64,000 bases of DNA, from contig CM075351.1 in the NCBI GenBank assembly GCA_037693485.1, forward strand, positions 68,660,001 through 68,724,000, written 5' to 3'. The stretch is from Kitagawia praeruptora. Taxonomy: Eukaryota > Streptophyta > Magnoliopsida > Apiales > Apiaceae. The notes under the pieces are model-generated. The model did not search any database. It saw nothing but the letters and a program-made list of their open reading frames with translations, and was not told where the DNA came from. The translations under genes and the position numbers were made by a program. Position 1 is the first letter of the stretch. Every line of letters starts with the position of its first letter. Shown one piece after another: positions 9,596 to 23,549 of this stretch.

Positions 9596-11856
9596 TCTAT
9601 ACTATTATATAAAAGCCGAAACATTAAAATTTTGGTTCAACGATACCTATTGAATTTACCAAATTACCCTTACTCAATTACAGATCTAGTAACTAATCAA
9701 TTTCCTTTTTCAGGTTACGCATATTATCTTTTCTATTTTCAAGAACTAAATAATTTCATTTTCCAAGTAAAATATAATATCTTTTATATTTTATCTAACT
9801 AAAATTTCTCATTTATTAATCAATTTCCTTTTTCAATTTAAACATATAACCTTTTCTATTTTTCAATAACTAAATAATTTCTTTTTCATTTAAAATAGAA
9901 TATCTTTTACATTTTATCTAACTAAAATTTCTCTTTTTTAAAAATACCACGAGCAATTTTGTTTTAAAAAAATAACTTAATTATATATAATTGTTATTAA
10001 CTAATCAATTACCTTTTTCAATCAAAACACGTCACCTTTTCTTTTTTCTCTAACAAAAATCTCTCTTTTTCCAATTATATCATGGACGGTTACCTTTTTT
10101 CAGCAAAACACGTTACCTTTTTTCTTTCTTTCTACTAAAACCTCCATTTTTCTAATTATATTACATGCATTTCTATTTAATACAAATAAAATAATAATAT
10201 TATAATACTAATAATTAACCTTTGTTTAAAAAAAATAACTTAATTATATATAATTGCTATTAACTAATCAATTACATTTTTCAGTCAAAACACGTTACAT
10301 TTTCTCTTTTCTCTAACTAAAATCTCGCTTTTTCCAATTATATTATGGATAGTTACCTTTTTCAGCAAAACACATTACCTTTTTTCTTTATTTTTACTAA
10401 AACCTCCATTTTTCCAATTATATTACATGCGTTTCTATTTAATAATAAAAATAATAATATTATAATACTAATAATTAACCAATTACCATTTCAGCTAAAA
10501 ATAACATAATTATATATAATTATTATTAACTAATCAATTACCTTTTCAGTCAAAACACGTTACCTTTTCTCTTTTTTCTAATTAAAATCTCTATTTTTTC
10601 AATTATATCATGGATGATTACCTTTTTTCAGCAAAACACGTTAACTTTTTTCTTTCTTCTTACTAAAACCTCAATTTTTCTAATTATATTACAGGAATTT
10701 ATATTTAATACAAATAAAATAATAATATTATAATACTAATAATTAACCGATTACCTTTAATATATAATCTTTTCTATTTTTTCTAATTACATTCCCTTTT
10801 TTTCTAGAATTTTTTTTTTTTTTTTTTTGAACAACAAAGGAAATGCATTAGGCACTTGGCCAGGAAAGAGACCGAAGTTCAGATACATGATAAAGGGCTG
10901 CTACCAAAACACAAACTTTAAAGTAAGCCCATAACGACAACAGAAGACTAAACAAAATACCAAACCTAATGAACATAGAACTGAAACAATAACATCCAAC
11001 CCGAAACAAGTCCATTAATATCCCTAAAGCCCAACAAAATATGACGTTTGAATTACCAATTCTCCATTCCGACGAAGACGTTACCAGGGTGCAAGATGAG
11101 ATTGTCTTCGTGCTCCTCCATAATTAATTTCTTATTTTCTAAAAACTATGAACAATTTTATTTCGTAACATAACATAATTAAATTATAATTACTATAAAC
11201 TATCAATTACTTTTTCCACATAAATCATGCACGTAATTTTTCTATTTTCTCTAACTAATTTTTTTTAATTATATCACGGATGGTTCTATTTAATGAAATA
11301 AACTAATAATATTATAATATTTTTAATTAATCGATTACCTTTTTCAGCTAAAACATATCATCTTTTCTATATTTTCTAACTAAAATCCCTTTTATAATAG
11401 ATATACTACGGACAATATTATTTTCTCATTTTCTAAAAACATTACGAGCAATTGTATTTAATAAAATAACGTAATTCAATTATAATTACTATAAACTAAT
11501 TAATTACCTTTTTCACCTAGAACGTATAATCTTTTTAATTTTCACTAACTAAATTCTTTATTTTTCTAATCATACCACGGACATTCTATTTAATAAAATG
11601 AAATAATAATTTTATAATTACTAATAATTAATTGATTATTCTTTTTAACTAAAACCTATCATCTTCTCTATATTTTCTAACTAAATCTCTCCTTTTCTAG
11701 AAATATCACGAATAACATTTATATAATTATTATCAAATCATCTCATATAAAAAAGTAAGCCTCCAAAATTCATGTTTTAAAAAAAATTAATTTTAATTAA
11801 TGAAACTTTTTATATAATATAAAAAAAATCCATGCATCACCCGAGTTTTAGACTAA
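9596..11856 (+). mobile_element. non-autonomous Helitron A
   Basis: Starts TCTATACTATTATATAAAAG after an A (9595) and ends ...TTTTAGACTAA before a T (11857), fitting 5' TC, 3' CTRR and A^T insertion. The 3' hairpin (CCATGCATCACCCGAG) is a decayed form of the CCGTGCATCGCACGGG hairpin in the neighbouring copies. There is no coding capacity. Its interior is built from ACCTTTTTCA and CTAACTAAAATCTCT-type blocks shared by all Helitrons here. A LINE 3' end is inserted at 10809-11121. Confidence 0.75.
10809..11121 (-). mobile_element. 5'-truncated LINE (L1-type) 3' end
   Basis: A run of T at about 10810-10828 followed by some 290 bp of normal base composition interrupts Helitron A. On the minus strand it ends GCATTTCCTTTGTTGTTC then poly-A, as in plant L1 3' UTRs. 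The related Helitron sequence at 15310-15390 lacks it. Only the UTR is present; no RT remains. Confidence 0.65.
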
Positions 11857-12171
11857 TAATTTAAAATTGAGTAATAATACATTTTAGTTTTTAGTTTTTT
11901 TTGAGTAATCCATCATTTTTAGTTCTTACATCTCAAACAATTTCAAAACCAATTTTTAGTTCTTACATGTTCCGACGTCATCCTGGAATATTTACCTGAC
12001 ATTAAGAAAAATCCTTTATATTTATGCGAAGATATGATTGTAATTACACGAAGATTTTTATATTTAGAAAAATATCATAAACCTTTTAAACCTTATTTCA
12101 CATAATTTCCTAAAATCAATCTTTTTCTTGTTTTTTAATTAATTATATTAAAATAGTGAAATTTACGCAAG
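11857..12171. other. AT-rich spacer between Helitrons
   Basis: About 315 bp of AT-rich sequence with no gene or recognised repeat. Confidence 0.5.
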
Positions 12172-12175
12172 TCTA

Positions 12176-14371
12176 TCTATTCTATTATATTAAAGCCGAA
12201 ACATTAAAAGTTTGGTTGGTTGGTTGGTTGGTACCTATTGAATTTACCTAATTACCCTTACTTAATTACAGATAAAATCTTCTTTTATATTTTATCTAAC
12301 TAAATTTTTTTCTTTACTAATCAATTTCCTTTTTCAGGTTAAACATGTTACCTTTAAAATTTTTGCTTTGCTAATCAATTTCCTTTTTCAGATTAAACAT
12401 GTTACCTTTTCTTTTCTTTTTAATAACTAAGCAGTTTCCTTTTTCAGGTAAAATATAATATCTTCTATATGTTATCTAACTAAAAAGCATATTATAATTA
12501 CTATTAACTAATTAATTAATTTTTTCATTCAAATTATCTTTTCGCTTTTCTCTAACTAAAATATCTCTTTTTCCAATTATATCACGGGTTACCATTTAAA
12601 AATCTTCTTTTATATTTTATTTAACTAACTAAATTTTTTTCTTTACTAATCAATTTCTTTTTTCAGGTTAAACATGTTACCTTTAAAATTTTTGCTTTGC
12701 TAATCAATTTCCTTTTTCAGGTTAAACAGGTTACCTTTTTTTTTCTTATTAATAACTAAGCAGTTTCCTTTTTCAGGTAAAATATAATATATTCTATATG
12801 TTATCTAACTAAAAAGCATATTATAATTACTATTAACTAATTAATTAATTTTTTCATTCAAATTATCTTTTCGCTTTTCTCTAACTAAAATATCTCTTTT
12901 TCAAATTATATCACGGGTTACCATTTAAAAATCTTCTTTTATATTTTATTTAACTAAAATTTAATCAATTTACTTTTTCAGGTTAAACATGTTACCTTTT
13001 TCTTTTCTTTTTAATAACTAAGCAGTTTCCTTTTTCAGGTAAAATATAATATATTATATATGTTATCTAACTAAAAAGCATATTATACTTACTATTAACT
13101 AATTAATTAATTTTTTCATTCAAATTATCTTTTCTCTAACTAAAATATCTCTTTTTCCAATTATATCACGGGTTACCATTTAAAAATAATCTTTTATATT
13201 TTATTTAATTAATAATTTTAGTTTACTAATCAATCCACTTTTTCAAGTTAAACATGTTACCATTTTTTTTTAATAACTAAGCAGTTTCCTTTTTCAGGTA
13301 AAATGTAATATCTTTTATATTTTATCTAATTAAAAAACAAATTATAATTACTGTTAACTAATAAATTAATTTTTTATCTTTTCTCTAACTAAATTATTTT
13401 TTTTCCAATTATATCACGGGTTACCTTATTCAGCCAAAACAAGTTACCTTTTTTATTTTCTCTAACTAAAACCTCTCTTTTTCAAATTATGATTCTATTT
13501 AATAAAAATAAAATCATAATATTATAATGTTATTAATTAACCGATTACCTTTTCAGCTAAAAATGTATCATCTTTTCTATTTTTTCTAATTAAATTCCTT
13601 TTTTTAAAAATATCATGGGTAACATTAATTTCTCATTTTCTAAAAATATTATCAGCAATTTTATTTTGTAAAATAACAATTAAATTATAATTACTATAAA
13701 GTATAAACTAATCAATTACCATTTTCACCTAAAGTATGTCACCTTTTAATTTTCACGTTACCTTTTTCTATTTTTTCAAACTAAAATTTCTCTTTTTCCA
13801 ATTATATCATGGACGACTCTATTTAATAAAATTAAATAATAATATTATAATACTAATATTAACGATTATCCTTTTTAGCTAAAACGTATCATCTTTTTCT
13901 TATATTATCTAACTAAAATTCCTTTTTAGAAATATCATGAGCAAGATTAATTTCTCCTTTTCTAAAAACATTACGAGCAATTTTATTTTGTAAAATAACA
14001 TAATTAAATTATAATTACTGTAAATTAATGAATTACCCTTTTCACCTAAAATATATTACCTTTTTAATTTTCTCTAACTAAATCCTCTCTTTTTTCAATT
14101 ATATCACGTGCATTCTATTTAATAAAACAAAATAATAATTTTATAATTACTAATAAATAACTTATTACCTTTTCAACTAAAACCTATCGCATTTTCTATA
14201 TTTTTTTTAAACTAAAATCATTCCTTTTAAAGAAATATCATGGATAACATTTATATAATTATGATCATCATCTCATTTAAATATTTAAGCCTCCAAAATT
14301 CATATTTAAAAAAAGTTAATAATTTTTTACAATATTAAAAAAATCCGTGCATCGCACGGGTTTTAAGCTAG
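12176..14371 (+). mobile_element. Helitron B, inserted 4 bp inside the end of Helitron C
   Basis: Starts TCTATTCTATTATATTAAAG after A (12175). Ends with the hairpin CCGTGCATCGCACGGG and TTTTAAGCTAG (14371) before T (14372). The interior contains three or four tandem copies of a block of about 330 bp (GGTTAAACATGTTACC...CACGGGTTACCATTTAAA) between about 12320 and 13440, so it has grown by internal duplication. No coding sequence. Confidence 0.75.
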
Positions 14372-16669
14372 TTCTATTATATTAAAGCCGAAACATTAAA
14401 AGTTTGGTTGGTTGGTACCTATTGAATTTACCTAATTACCCTTACTCAATTACAGATCTATTAACTAATCAATTTCCTTTTTCAGGTTACGCATATTATC
14501 TTTTCTATTTTCAAGAACTAAATAATTTTCTTTTCCAAGTAAAATATAATATCTTTTATATTTTATCTAACTAAAATTTCTCATCTAACTAAAATTTCTC
14601 ATTTATTAATCAATTTCTTTTTTAAGTTTAAACATATAACCTTTTTCTATTTTTCAATAACTAAATAATTTCCTTTTTCATTTAAAATAAAATATCTTTT
14701 ACATTTTATCTAACTAAAATTTCTCCTTTTTAAAAACACTACGAGCAATTTTGTTTTAAAAAAATAACTTAATTATATATAATCGCTATTAACTAATCAA
14801 TTACCTTTTTCAGTCAAAACAAGTTACCTTTTCTATTTTCTCTAACTAAAATCTCTTTTTCCAATTATATTATGGATGGTTACCTTTTTCAGTAAAACAC
14901 ATTACTTTTTTTCTTTCTTCTTACTAAAACCTCCATTTTTCTAATTATATTACAGGCATTTCTATTTAATAAAAAATAATAATATTATAATACTAATAAT
15001 CAACCAATTACCATTTCAGCTAAAAAATAACATAATTATATATAATTATTATTAACTAATCAATTACCTTTTTCAATCAAAACACGTTACCTTTTCTATT
15101 TTCTCTAACTAAAATCTCTCTTTTTCCAATTATATCATGGACGGTTACCTTTTTTCAGCAAAACACGTTACCTTTTTTCTTTCTTCTTACTAAAACCTCC
15201 ATTATTCTAATTATATTACAGGCGTTTCTATTTAATACAAATAAAATAATAATATTATAATACTAATAATTAACCGATTACCTTTTCAGCTAAATTATAT
15301 CATCTTTTCTATTTTTTCTAATTACATTCCCTTTTTCTTTCTAGAAATATAACGGGTAGCGTTAATTTCTTATTTTCTAAAAACTATGAACAATTTTATT
15401 TCGTAAAATAACATAATTAAATTATAATTACTATAAACTAATCAATTATGTTTTCCACATAAATCATGCACGTTACCTTTCTATTTTCTGTAACTATTTT
15501 TTTAATTATATCACGAACGGTTCTATTTAATAAAATAAACTTATAAACTTATAATATTTTTAATTAACCGATTACCTTTTTCAGCTAAAACATATCATCT
15601 TTTCTATATTTTCTAACTAAAATCGACAATATTATTTTCTCATTTTCTAAAAACATTATGAGCAATTGTATCAATATATTTCTAATGTCTGCTAGTATTG
15701 CATTTCGAAAATTACTGTTTTTATCCTTCATTTTTTTAATCTTCTTTATTTGTTTGATGCCTTTTTTTGTCATAAAATTTCAAAAAGTATCAATATCAAT
15801 ATCAATATCAATTCAATATATTCCTAATGTCTGCTAGTATTGCATTTCGAAAATTACTGCTTTTATCCTTCATTTTTTTAATCTTCTTTATTTGTTTGAT
15901 GCCCTTTTTTGTCATTACACAGGAAAATTACTGTTTTTATCCTTCATTTTTTTAATCTTCTTTATTTTTTTGATGCCCCTTTTTGTCATTACACAGCATT
16001 TGGAGCGACCCAATTTAGATTGGATCGACCCAAATCTAAATCTACACTATTTTTTATCATTACACAACATTTGGAACGACCCAATTGGATCGACCCATAT
16101 CTAAAACTCTACTATTATCCTTCATTACACTACAATTATCGTTTATAATCAGATTTAAAAACATTCTATAAAATCTTAAAAAAAAACATAATATTTCGTA
16201 TATGTTCGTGCAAAGGTGGCCATGGATCGCCATAGGTTGTCACCACCGCCGCATTTCCATAGTAGTGGGGGCTTCTCATTAAAATCGATGTCATCACGTA
16301 CCAAGATATTTTTGTATATTTTTTAGATATGTGTCTATGTAATTTATAAATAGATTTTTTAATTAAAAGATGTTTACTTATAATTGATATGATATTACTT
16401 ATTGTAAATATCTAAAATATCATATCTTTCAATCAATAATTTTTTTTCTCTAATCAGCATTTGGAATGACCCAAATCCAAACTTCTACTATTATCCTTCA
16501 TTTTTCTATTAATAGTATAATTAATGATAATTAGCCGATTGCCTTTTTCAATTAAAAGTTGTTTAGTTATAATTGATGATATTACTTTTTAAAAATACAT
16601 AAAATATCATATTTTCCAATCAATAATTTTATTTCTCTCTAATTAAAACACGTTGACTTTTAATTTAAA

Positions 16670-18300
16670 ACATAATATTGCAATAATTAATACATACCCA
16701 AAAATATGACATCATATCTTCTAACCACTAACAAAATATAATAAAAATTCGTATACAATGAATAATATCCGTTAGATTTTTAGTTAAAAATTAGAACTGT
16801 TAGATCTAATGATTAAATTTATTTACTAAATACATACCATATCTTACAATCAATAATTTTTTTTCTCTCTAATCAGCATTTGGGGCGGCCCAAATCTAAA
16901 CCTCTACTATCCTTCATTTTTCTATTAATAATATAATTAATGATAATTAGCCAATTGCCTTTTTCAATTAAAAGATGTTTAGTTATAATTGATGATATTA
17001 CCTTTTATAAATACATAAAATATCATATCTTCCAATCAATAATTTTTTTCTCTCTAATTAAAACACGTTGATTTTTAATTTAAACCATAGTATTGCAATA
17101 ATTAATACATACCCAAAAACATGACATCATATCTTCAACCACTAACAAAATATAATAAAAATTTGTATACAACGAATAATATCCGTTAGATTTTTAGTTA
17201 AATTAGAACTGTTAGATCTAATGATTAAATATATTACATGATTAAATTTATTTACTAAATACATACCCAAAAATATGACTTCATATCTTCTAATCACTAA
17301 CAAAATATAATAAAAATTCGTATACAACGAATAATATCTGTTAGATTTTTAGTTAAAAATTAGAACTGTTAGATCTAATGATTAAATATATTACATGATT
17401 AAATTTATTTACTAAAATTTCAGGGTTCGAATTTTTATAAATACCTAAAATATCAAATCTTCCAATCAATAATTTTTTTTCTCTATAATTAAAACACGTT
17501 GACTTTTAATTTAAAACATAATATTTCAATAATTAATACATACACAAAAATATGACATCATATCTTCTAACCACTAACAAAATATAATAAAAATTCGTAT
17601 ACAACGAATAATATCCGTTAGATTTTTAGTTAAAAATTAGAACAGTTATATCTAATGATTAAATATATTACATAATTAAATTTATTTACAAAATACATGC
17701 CCAGAAATATGACATCATATATTCTAACCACTAACAAAATAATAAAAATTTGTATACAACGAATAATGTCCGTTAGATTTTTAGTTAAAAATTAGAACTG
17801 TTAGGTCTAATGATTAATATATTAAATGATTAAATTTATTTTCTAAAATTTCAAGGTTCGAATTTTATAAATACCTAAAATATCATATATTTCAATCAGT
17901 ATTTTTTTCTCTCTAATTAAAACACTTTGACTTTTAATTTAAAACATAATATTGCAATAATTAATACATACCCAAAAATATGACATCATATCTTCTAACC
18001 ACTAACAAAATATAATAAAAATTCGTATACAACGAATAATATCCGTTAAATTTTTAGTTAAAAATTAGAACCGTTAGATCTAATGATTAAATATATTACA
18101 TGATTAAATATATTTACTAAATACAAACCCAAAAATATGACATCATATCTTCTAACCACTAACAAAATATAATAAAACTCGTATACAACGAATAGTATCC
18201 ATTAGATTTTTAGTTAAAAATTAGAACTGTTAGATCTAATGATTAAATATGTTACAAGATTAAATTTATTTAGTAAAATTTCAAGGTTCGAATTCCGTCA
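16670..18300 (+). repeat. tandem array of about 415-430 bp inside Helitron D
   Basis: A segment starting near CATAATATTGCAATAATTAA recurs at about 16670, 17087, 17515 and 17945. Within it a subunit with ATATGACATCATATCTTC, GTATACAACGAATAATATCC and AGAACTGTTAGATCTAATG appears at least seven times (about 16697, 17116, 17272, 17549, 17707, 17976, 18135). This is a minisatellite-like expansion; no coding potential. Confidence 0.75.
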
Positions 18301-19659
18301 GCGATACTATTATCCTTCATTTTCTTAATCTTCTTTATTTTTTTGATGTCCCTTTTTACCATTACACATCATTTGGAGTGACCCAATTTAGATTGGATCG
18401 ACCAAAATCTAAACATATACTATTTTTTGTCATTACACAACATTTGGAGCAACCCAATTGGATCGACCCAAATCTAAATCTCTACTATTTTCCTTTATTT
18501 TTTTATCTTTCTTTATTTATTTGATGCTCCTTTTTGTCATTACCCAAATATATCTCTGTCATTTTTCACCTTCAAGTCCAAGCCGCTCAAATCTTCACAC
18601 TGCTGGATTTTGATGCATGTTTGCACTTTTCAGATTTGAAAGCTGGGTTTTTCACCAAATTAACATCTCAACCCCCTGAAGTTGGGACGGGTCATATATG
18701 TTTGGTTCCGATTTTTAATTTGGCCTTAAAAGTTAAGTTTTTATTGATTTCACGATATTAAAAATTAGACAGGATAATATTTGTTTGGTTTTGATTTTGA
18801 TTTGGCATTTAAGAATTAAAGTTTTAATGAATTACCCGATGTTATAATAATATACAGGACACCAGAAAGGTACCTTTAAAATTTTTACTTGGCCTTTCAA
18901 TTTTCGAATTTACATGTCATAATAACAAAGGTAGTTGGAAAGATTACCAGTTAATAACATTGGCACAGTACCGATACAAGAGGTAGCAAGGATGAAGGGC
19001 ATACTAGAAATCGATCAAATAATTTATTTAAATGGCGGAATCCCACATGTCATGTGACATTTTAATTGGTTATGTATTTTAATTAAATGTAATGAACCAC
19101 TTTATATTTAAATTTAAATAAAAATATGTGGACAATCAGTTACAACCAATCATGATGTCACGTTACTTGCACCATGTTATTTGTAAATAATCCTGGGACT
19201 CAATTTGATACATCTAGCATTATAGACATTATTTTGTTTTCAAGCAAGTTTATGTTCTTTATGGATTTGTTCAACTTAAGGTTCATGGGGGTAGACATGC
19301 TACGTACCAGAAGGTCTTATGGAATAACATACTTTTTATCGGATGTCTCCGAAGGGACTATGGAATAGCATACTTAAAAGCTCAGACCCACGGCACAAGC
19401 CTCGCCCTCTGGGCCAGGCAACATTACTCTTATTTATGCTCTAAATATCTTCTTTACTCGCGTTCAATTTCACTTCATATATGATCTCATATTTAGCACT
19501 TTCACTTGAGCTTCACATTAAAATATAAAAGCACTAACTTTTCCCTTTTTCAGTTTAGTTGGTTTTTGAGAGAGATTAGGTAGTGGAAAATGTGATTTAC
19601 ATTATTTGAAGACAAAAGTGAATAAGTGAGCTTCTTGCGGAGACCTGTGTTTTTGGTAA

Positions 19660-20575
19660 ACAGTATTATTCTTCATTTTTTTTAATCTTCTTTATTTCTT
19701 TAATGCCCCTTTTTGTCATTACACGACATTTGGAGCGACCCAATTTAGATTGAAACAAAAAATTCTATTATGATATTGCACTTATTTTCAGTAATGCTGT
19801 AGTATTACGATTGCACCTCCAGCCTTTCTCTTCTCCTCCAACTACATAATTTTAAATATTGAAAATAAAATACAATACAAGAAGAAGTTTGCATTTATAA
19901 ATATAGATTACAAGCAGAGAGAGATGTTCAGTTAGAGATAGACTACATAGCCACAACATAAGTGATAAAAAGAAAGATGTTAGTTACAGATAGACTACAT
20001 AGCAGCAACATAAGTGATAAAAAGAAAGATGGTCTACATGATGATCAAGCTAATAAAGTATTGAAGTAATTAACAAGCTTGAACCACAGAAGCAACTTCC
20101 ATTTTATAGGTACTGGTAAACAGTATTATCCTTCATTTTTTTAATCTTCTTTATTTCTTTAATGCCCCTTTTTGTCATTACACGGCATTTGCAGCGACCC
20201 AATTTAGATTGAAACAAAAAATTCTATTATGATATTGTACTTAATTTCAGTAATGCTGTAGTATTACGATTGCACCTTCAGCCTTTCTCTTCTCCTCCAG
20301 CTACATAATTTTAAATATTGAAAACAAAATACAATACAAGAAGAAGTTTGCATTTATAAATATAGATTACAAGCAGAGAGAGATGTTTAGTTAGAGATAG
20401 ACTACATAGCCACAACATAAGTGATAAAAAGAAAGATGTTAGTTACAGATAGACTACATAGCAGCAACATAAGTGATAAAAAGAAAGATGGTCTACATGA
20501 TTATCAAGCTAATAAAGTATTGAAGTAATTAATAAGCCTGAACCCAGAAGCAACTTCCATTTTATAGGTACTGTT
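19660..20575 (+). repeat. tandem duplication of about 458 bp inside Helitron D
   Basis: Two near-identical units (about 19660-20117 and 20118-20575), each starting CAGTATTATYCTTCATTTTT and ending TTTTATAGGTACTG. Each contains a doubled inner block (ACTACATAGCCACAACATAA / ACTACATAGCAGCAACATAA). Confidence 0.8.
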
Positions 20576-20978
20576 TATCATAACGTGGGGTAATGGGTTT
20601 ATGTATTCCCATTAATTTTATTTTTGGTCACCCCTCTAAGTTGATCGCAAAGAAATTAACAACCCATCAAAATAAGTAGTTTAAAAATATATTCAAATTC
20701 AAATTATTATATTCGTTTCAATAAGAATATACTTTTAATATAATAAAGGCAATAAAATAAAAATTCAACAATTTCAAAAAGCGAGAGCCATGGTGAAAGA
20801 CCTTAATTTGAATATAAACTATAAATCTACTAGAATATTTATCTGATATTTTGACTTGCTTATTTAATTGTATAATTTACTTATTTTTAATAAAAGAATT
20901 TATATTAATAATATATATACAATGTATTTTCATACATGAATTTACTAATACAGTTTAATGGTCACGCTCTGGTGAGAA

Positions 20979-21250
20979 TGAGAACAGTGAGAACACACAT
21001 ATTCACTACATTTCAAGCTATTTTAAAGGGCCCCGCTAGGGGTATCTTCACCAAAAAAGTCTTATAATTCTACCCTCTATCCATTCATAAAAAAAATTAA
21101 CAAAAAATAAAAAAATAAAAATGAGAACAGTGAGAACACACATATTCACTACATTTCAAGCTATTTTAAAGGGCCCCGCTAGGGGCATCTTCACAAAAAA
21201 AGTCTTATAATTCTACCCTCTATCCATTCATAAAAAAAATTAACAAAAAA
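20979..21250 (+). repeat. tandem duplication of 142 bp inside Helitron D
   Basis: ATGAGAACAGTGAGAACACA starts at about 20979 and again at 21121. Both units include GGGCCCCGCTAGGGG and TTATAATTCTACCCTCTATC. Confidence 0.8.
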
Positions 21251-22124
21251 ATTTAAAAATTGCTTGAAATGTGGTCTCATTGTTTTCCAACATTTACATA
21301 TTATATTAACTAGGAGGTCTCATAGTTAATATAATATGTTCTTGATATTATATGAGGTTTATTGTTTTGGAGTCATTGGGGGTGAAGGGATTATCATTTC
21401 CGCATTTGAATAATGAAGACAATTTATTATTGTTTTCCATTAGAGAACAATATTTGTAAAAATATTTATTACTTTTATTGCAGATTTTGATGGATTAAAT
21501 AAATTTTCAACATTGTTAAAATAAAATTGTATGCTACTTTTTTATATAAATTTTAGCATATCATTATTTTATTAAAGACTTATATAACTATATAGAATAT
21601 CTTTCTAAGAATTGATTATTTATATAATTGCATACAATATCCTTTTAAGAAATCAATCAAATTTGTTAAATTTTTGGTATTGTCATTTTAAATTAAATAA
21701 GATGCCGTGTACAAAGTACGGGCAAAATGCTAGTTTAGTAAAATAACGTAATTCAATTATAATTACTATAAACTAATCAATTACCTTTTTCACCTAGAAC
21801 ATATAATCTTTTTAATTTTCACTAACTAAATTCTCTATTTTTCTAATTATACCACGGACATTCTATTTAATAAAATGAAAAAATAATTTTATAATTACTA
21901 ATAATTAATTGATTATTCTTTTTAACTAAAACCTATCATTTTTTTCTATATTTTCTAACTAAATCCCTCCTTTTCTAGAAATATCACGAATAACATTTAT
22001 ATAATTGTTATCAAATCATCTCATATAAAAAAGTAAGCCTCCAAAATTCATATTTAAAAAAAAATAATTTTAATTAATTATATAATATAAAAAAAATCCG
22101 TGCATCGCACGGGTTTTAGGCTAG

Positions 22125-23449
22125 TACTATTATATAAAAGCCGAAACATTAAAAATTTGGTTGGTTGGTTAATTAGTTGGTAACTATTAATTTTACTTAT
22201 TTACCCTTACTTAATTACTGATAAAATCTTTTTTTATATTTTATCTAACTAAATTTTTTTCTTTACTAATCAATTTCCTTTTTCAGGTTAAACATGTTAC
22301 CTTTAAATTTTTTGCTTTACTAATCAATTTCCTTTTTCAGGTTAAACATGTTACATTTTCTTTTCTTTTCAATAACTAAGCAGTTTCCTTTTTCAGGTAA
22401 AATATAATATCTTCTATATGTTATCTAACTAAAAAGTCAATTTCCTTTTTCAGGTTAAACATGTTACATTTTCTTTTCTTTTCAATAACTAAGCAGTTTC
22501 CTTTTTCAGGTAAAATATAATATCTTCTATATGTTATCTAACTAAAAAGCATATTATAATTACTATTAACTAATTAATTAAATTTTTCATTCAAATTATC
22601 TTTTCTCTAACTAAAATATCTATTTTTCCAATTATATCACGGATTACCATTTAAAAATATTCTTTTATATTTTATTTAACTAAATTTTTTTATTTTACTA
22701 ATCAGTCCACTTTTTCAGGTTAAACATATTACTTTTTTTTAATAACTAAGCAGTTTACTTTTTCAGGTAAAATGTAATATCTTTTATATTTTATCTAATT
22801 AAAAAACAAATTATAATTACTGTTACCTAATAAATTAATTTGTTATCTTTTCTCTAACTAAATTATTTTTTTCAATTATATCACGGGTTACCTTTTTCAG
22901 GCAAAACAAGTTGCCTTTTTTATTTTCTCTAACTGAAAGTTCTCTTTTTCAAATTATATCATGGGCGATTCTATTTAATAAAAATAAAATCATAATATTA
23001 TAATGTTATTAATTAACCGATTACTTAATTTATCCTTTTCTAAAAACATTACGAGCAATTTTATTTTGTAAAATAACATAATTAAATTATAACTACTATA
23101 AATTAATCAATTACCCTTTTCACCTAAAATATATTACTTTTTTAATTTTCTCTAACTAAATCCTCTCTTTTTCCAATTATATCACGAGCATTCTATTTAA
23201 TAAAACAAAATAATAATTTTATAATTACTAATAAATAACTTATTACCTTTTCAACTAAAACCTATCGCATTTTCTATATTTTTTTAACTAAAATCATTCA
23301 TTTTAAAAAATATCATGGATAACATTTATATAATTATGATCATCATCTCATTTAAATATTTAAGCCTACAAAATTCATATTTAGAAAAGTTAATAATTTT
23401 CTTTTATAATATTAAAAAAATTCCGTGCATCGCACGAGTTTTAAGCTAT
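22125..23449 (+). mobile_element. Helitron E, 5' terminal bases missing
   Basis: Begins TACTATTATATAAAAGCCG directly after the CTAG of Helitron C, the sequence expected after the first four bases (TCTA) of the family's 5' end. It ends with the hairpin CCGTGCATCGCACGAG and TTTTAAGCTAT near 23449. The final base departs from CTRR. The interior has the same blocks as Helitron B. Confidence 0.6.
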
Positions 23450-23549
23450 TACTATTAAATAATCTTAGAAGTAGTGAAAAGTATTGGTTGATTTTGAGTT
23501 GTAAGTTAACCGGCCAAACAGGTCGCAGGTATTTCCTCCCGAACACGAT

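Larger units (their letters stand above)
15671..21733 (+). mobile_element. Helitron D, 6.06 kb, satellite-bearing
   Basis: Starts TCAATATATTTCTAATG after A (15670). Ends with an imperfect hairpin (GCCGTGTAC AAA GTACGGGC) and AAAATGCTAG (21733) before T. The insertion point is proven within the window: its flanks join to a block present uninterrupted in Helitron A at about 11453. It has no RepHel gene. The interior consists mostly of tandem and dispersed repeats (15671-15960, 16670-18300, 19660-20575, 20979-21250). Confidence 0.8.
12172..22124 (+). mobile_element. Helitron C, composite: split by Helitron B and Helitron D
   Basis: Reassembled from 12172-12175 (TCTA), 14372-15670 and 21734-22124. 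Removing Helitron B restores the 5' terminus TCTATTCTATTATATTAAAG, identical to B's own start. Removing Helitron D restores the block gcaattgTA|TTTAgTAAAATAACG seen uninterrupted in Helitron A near 11453. The 3' end is the hairpin CCGTGCATCGCACGGG then TTTTAGGCTAG at 22124, followed by T. The base before 12172 is G rather than A, so the outer 5' border is less certain. Confidence 0.65.
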
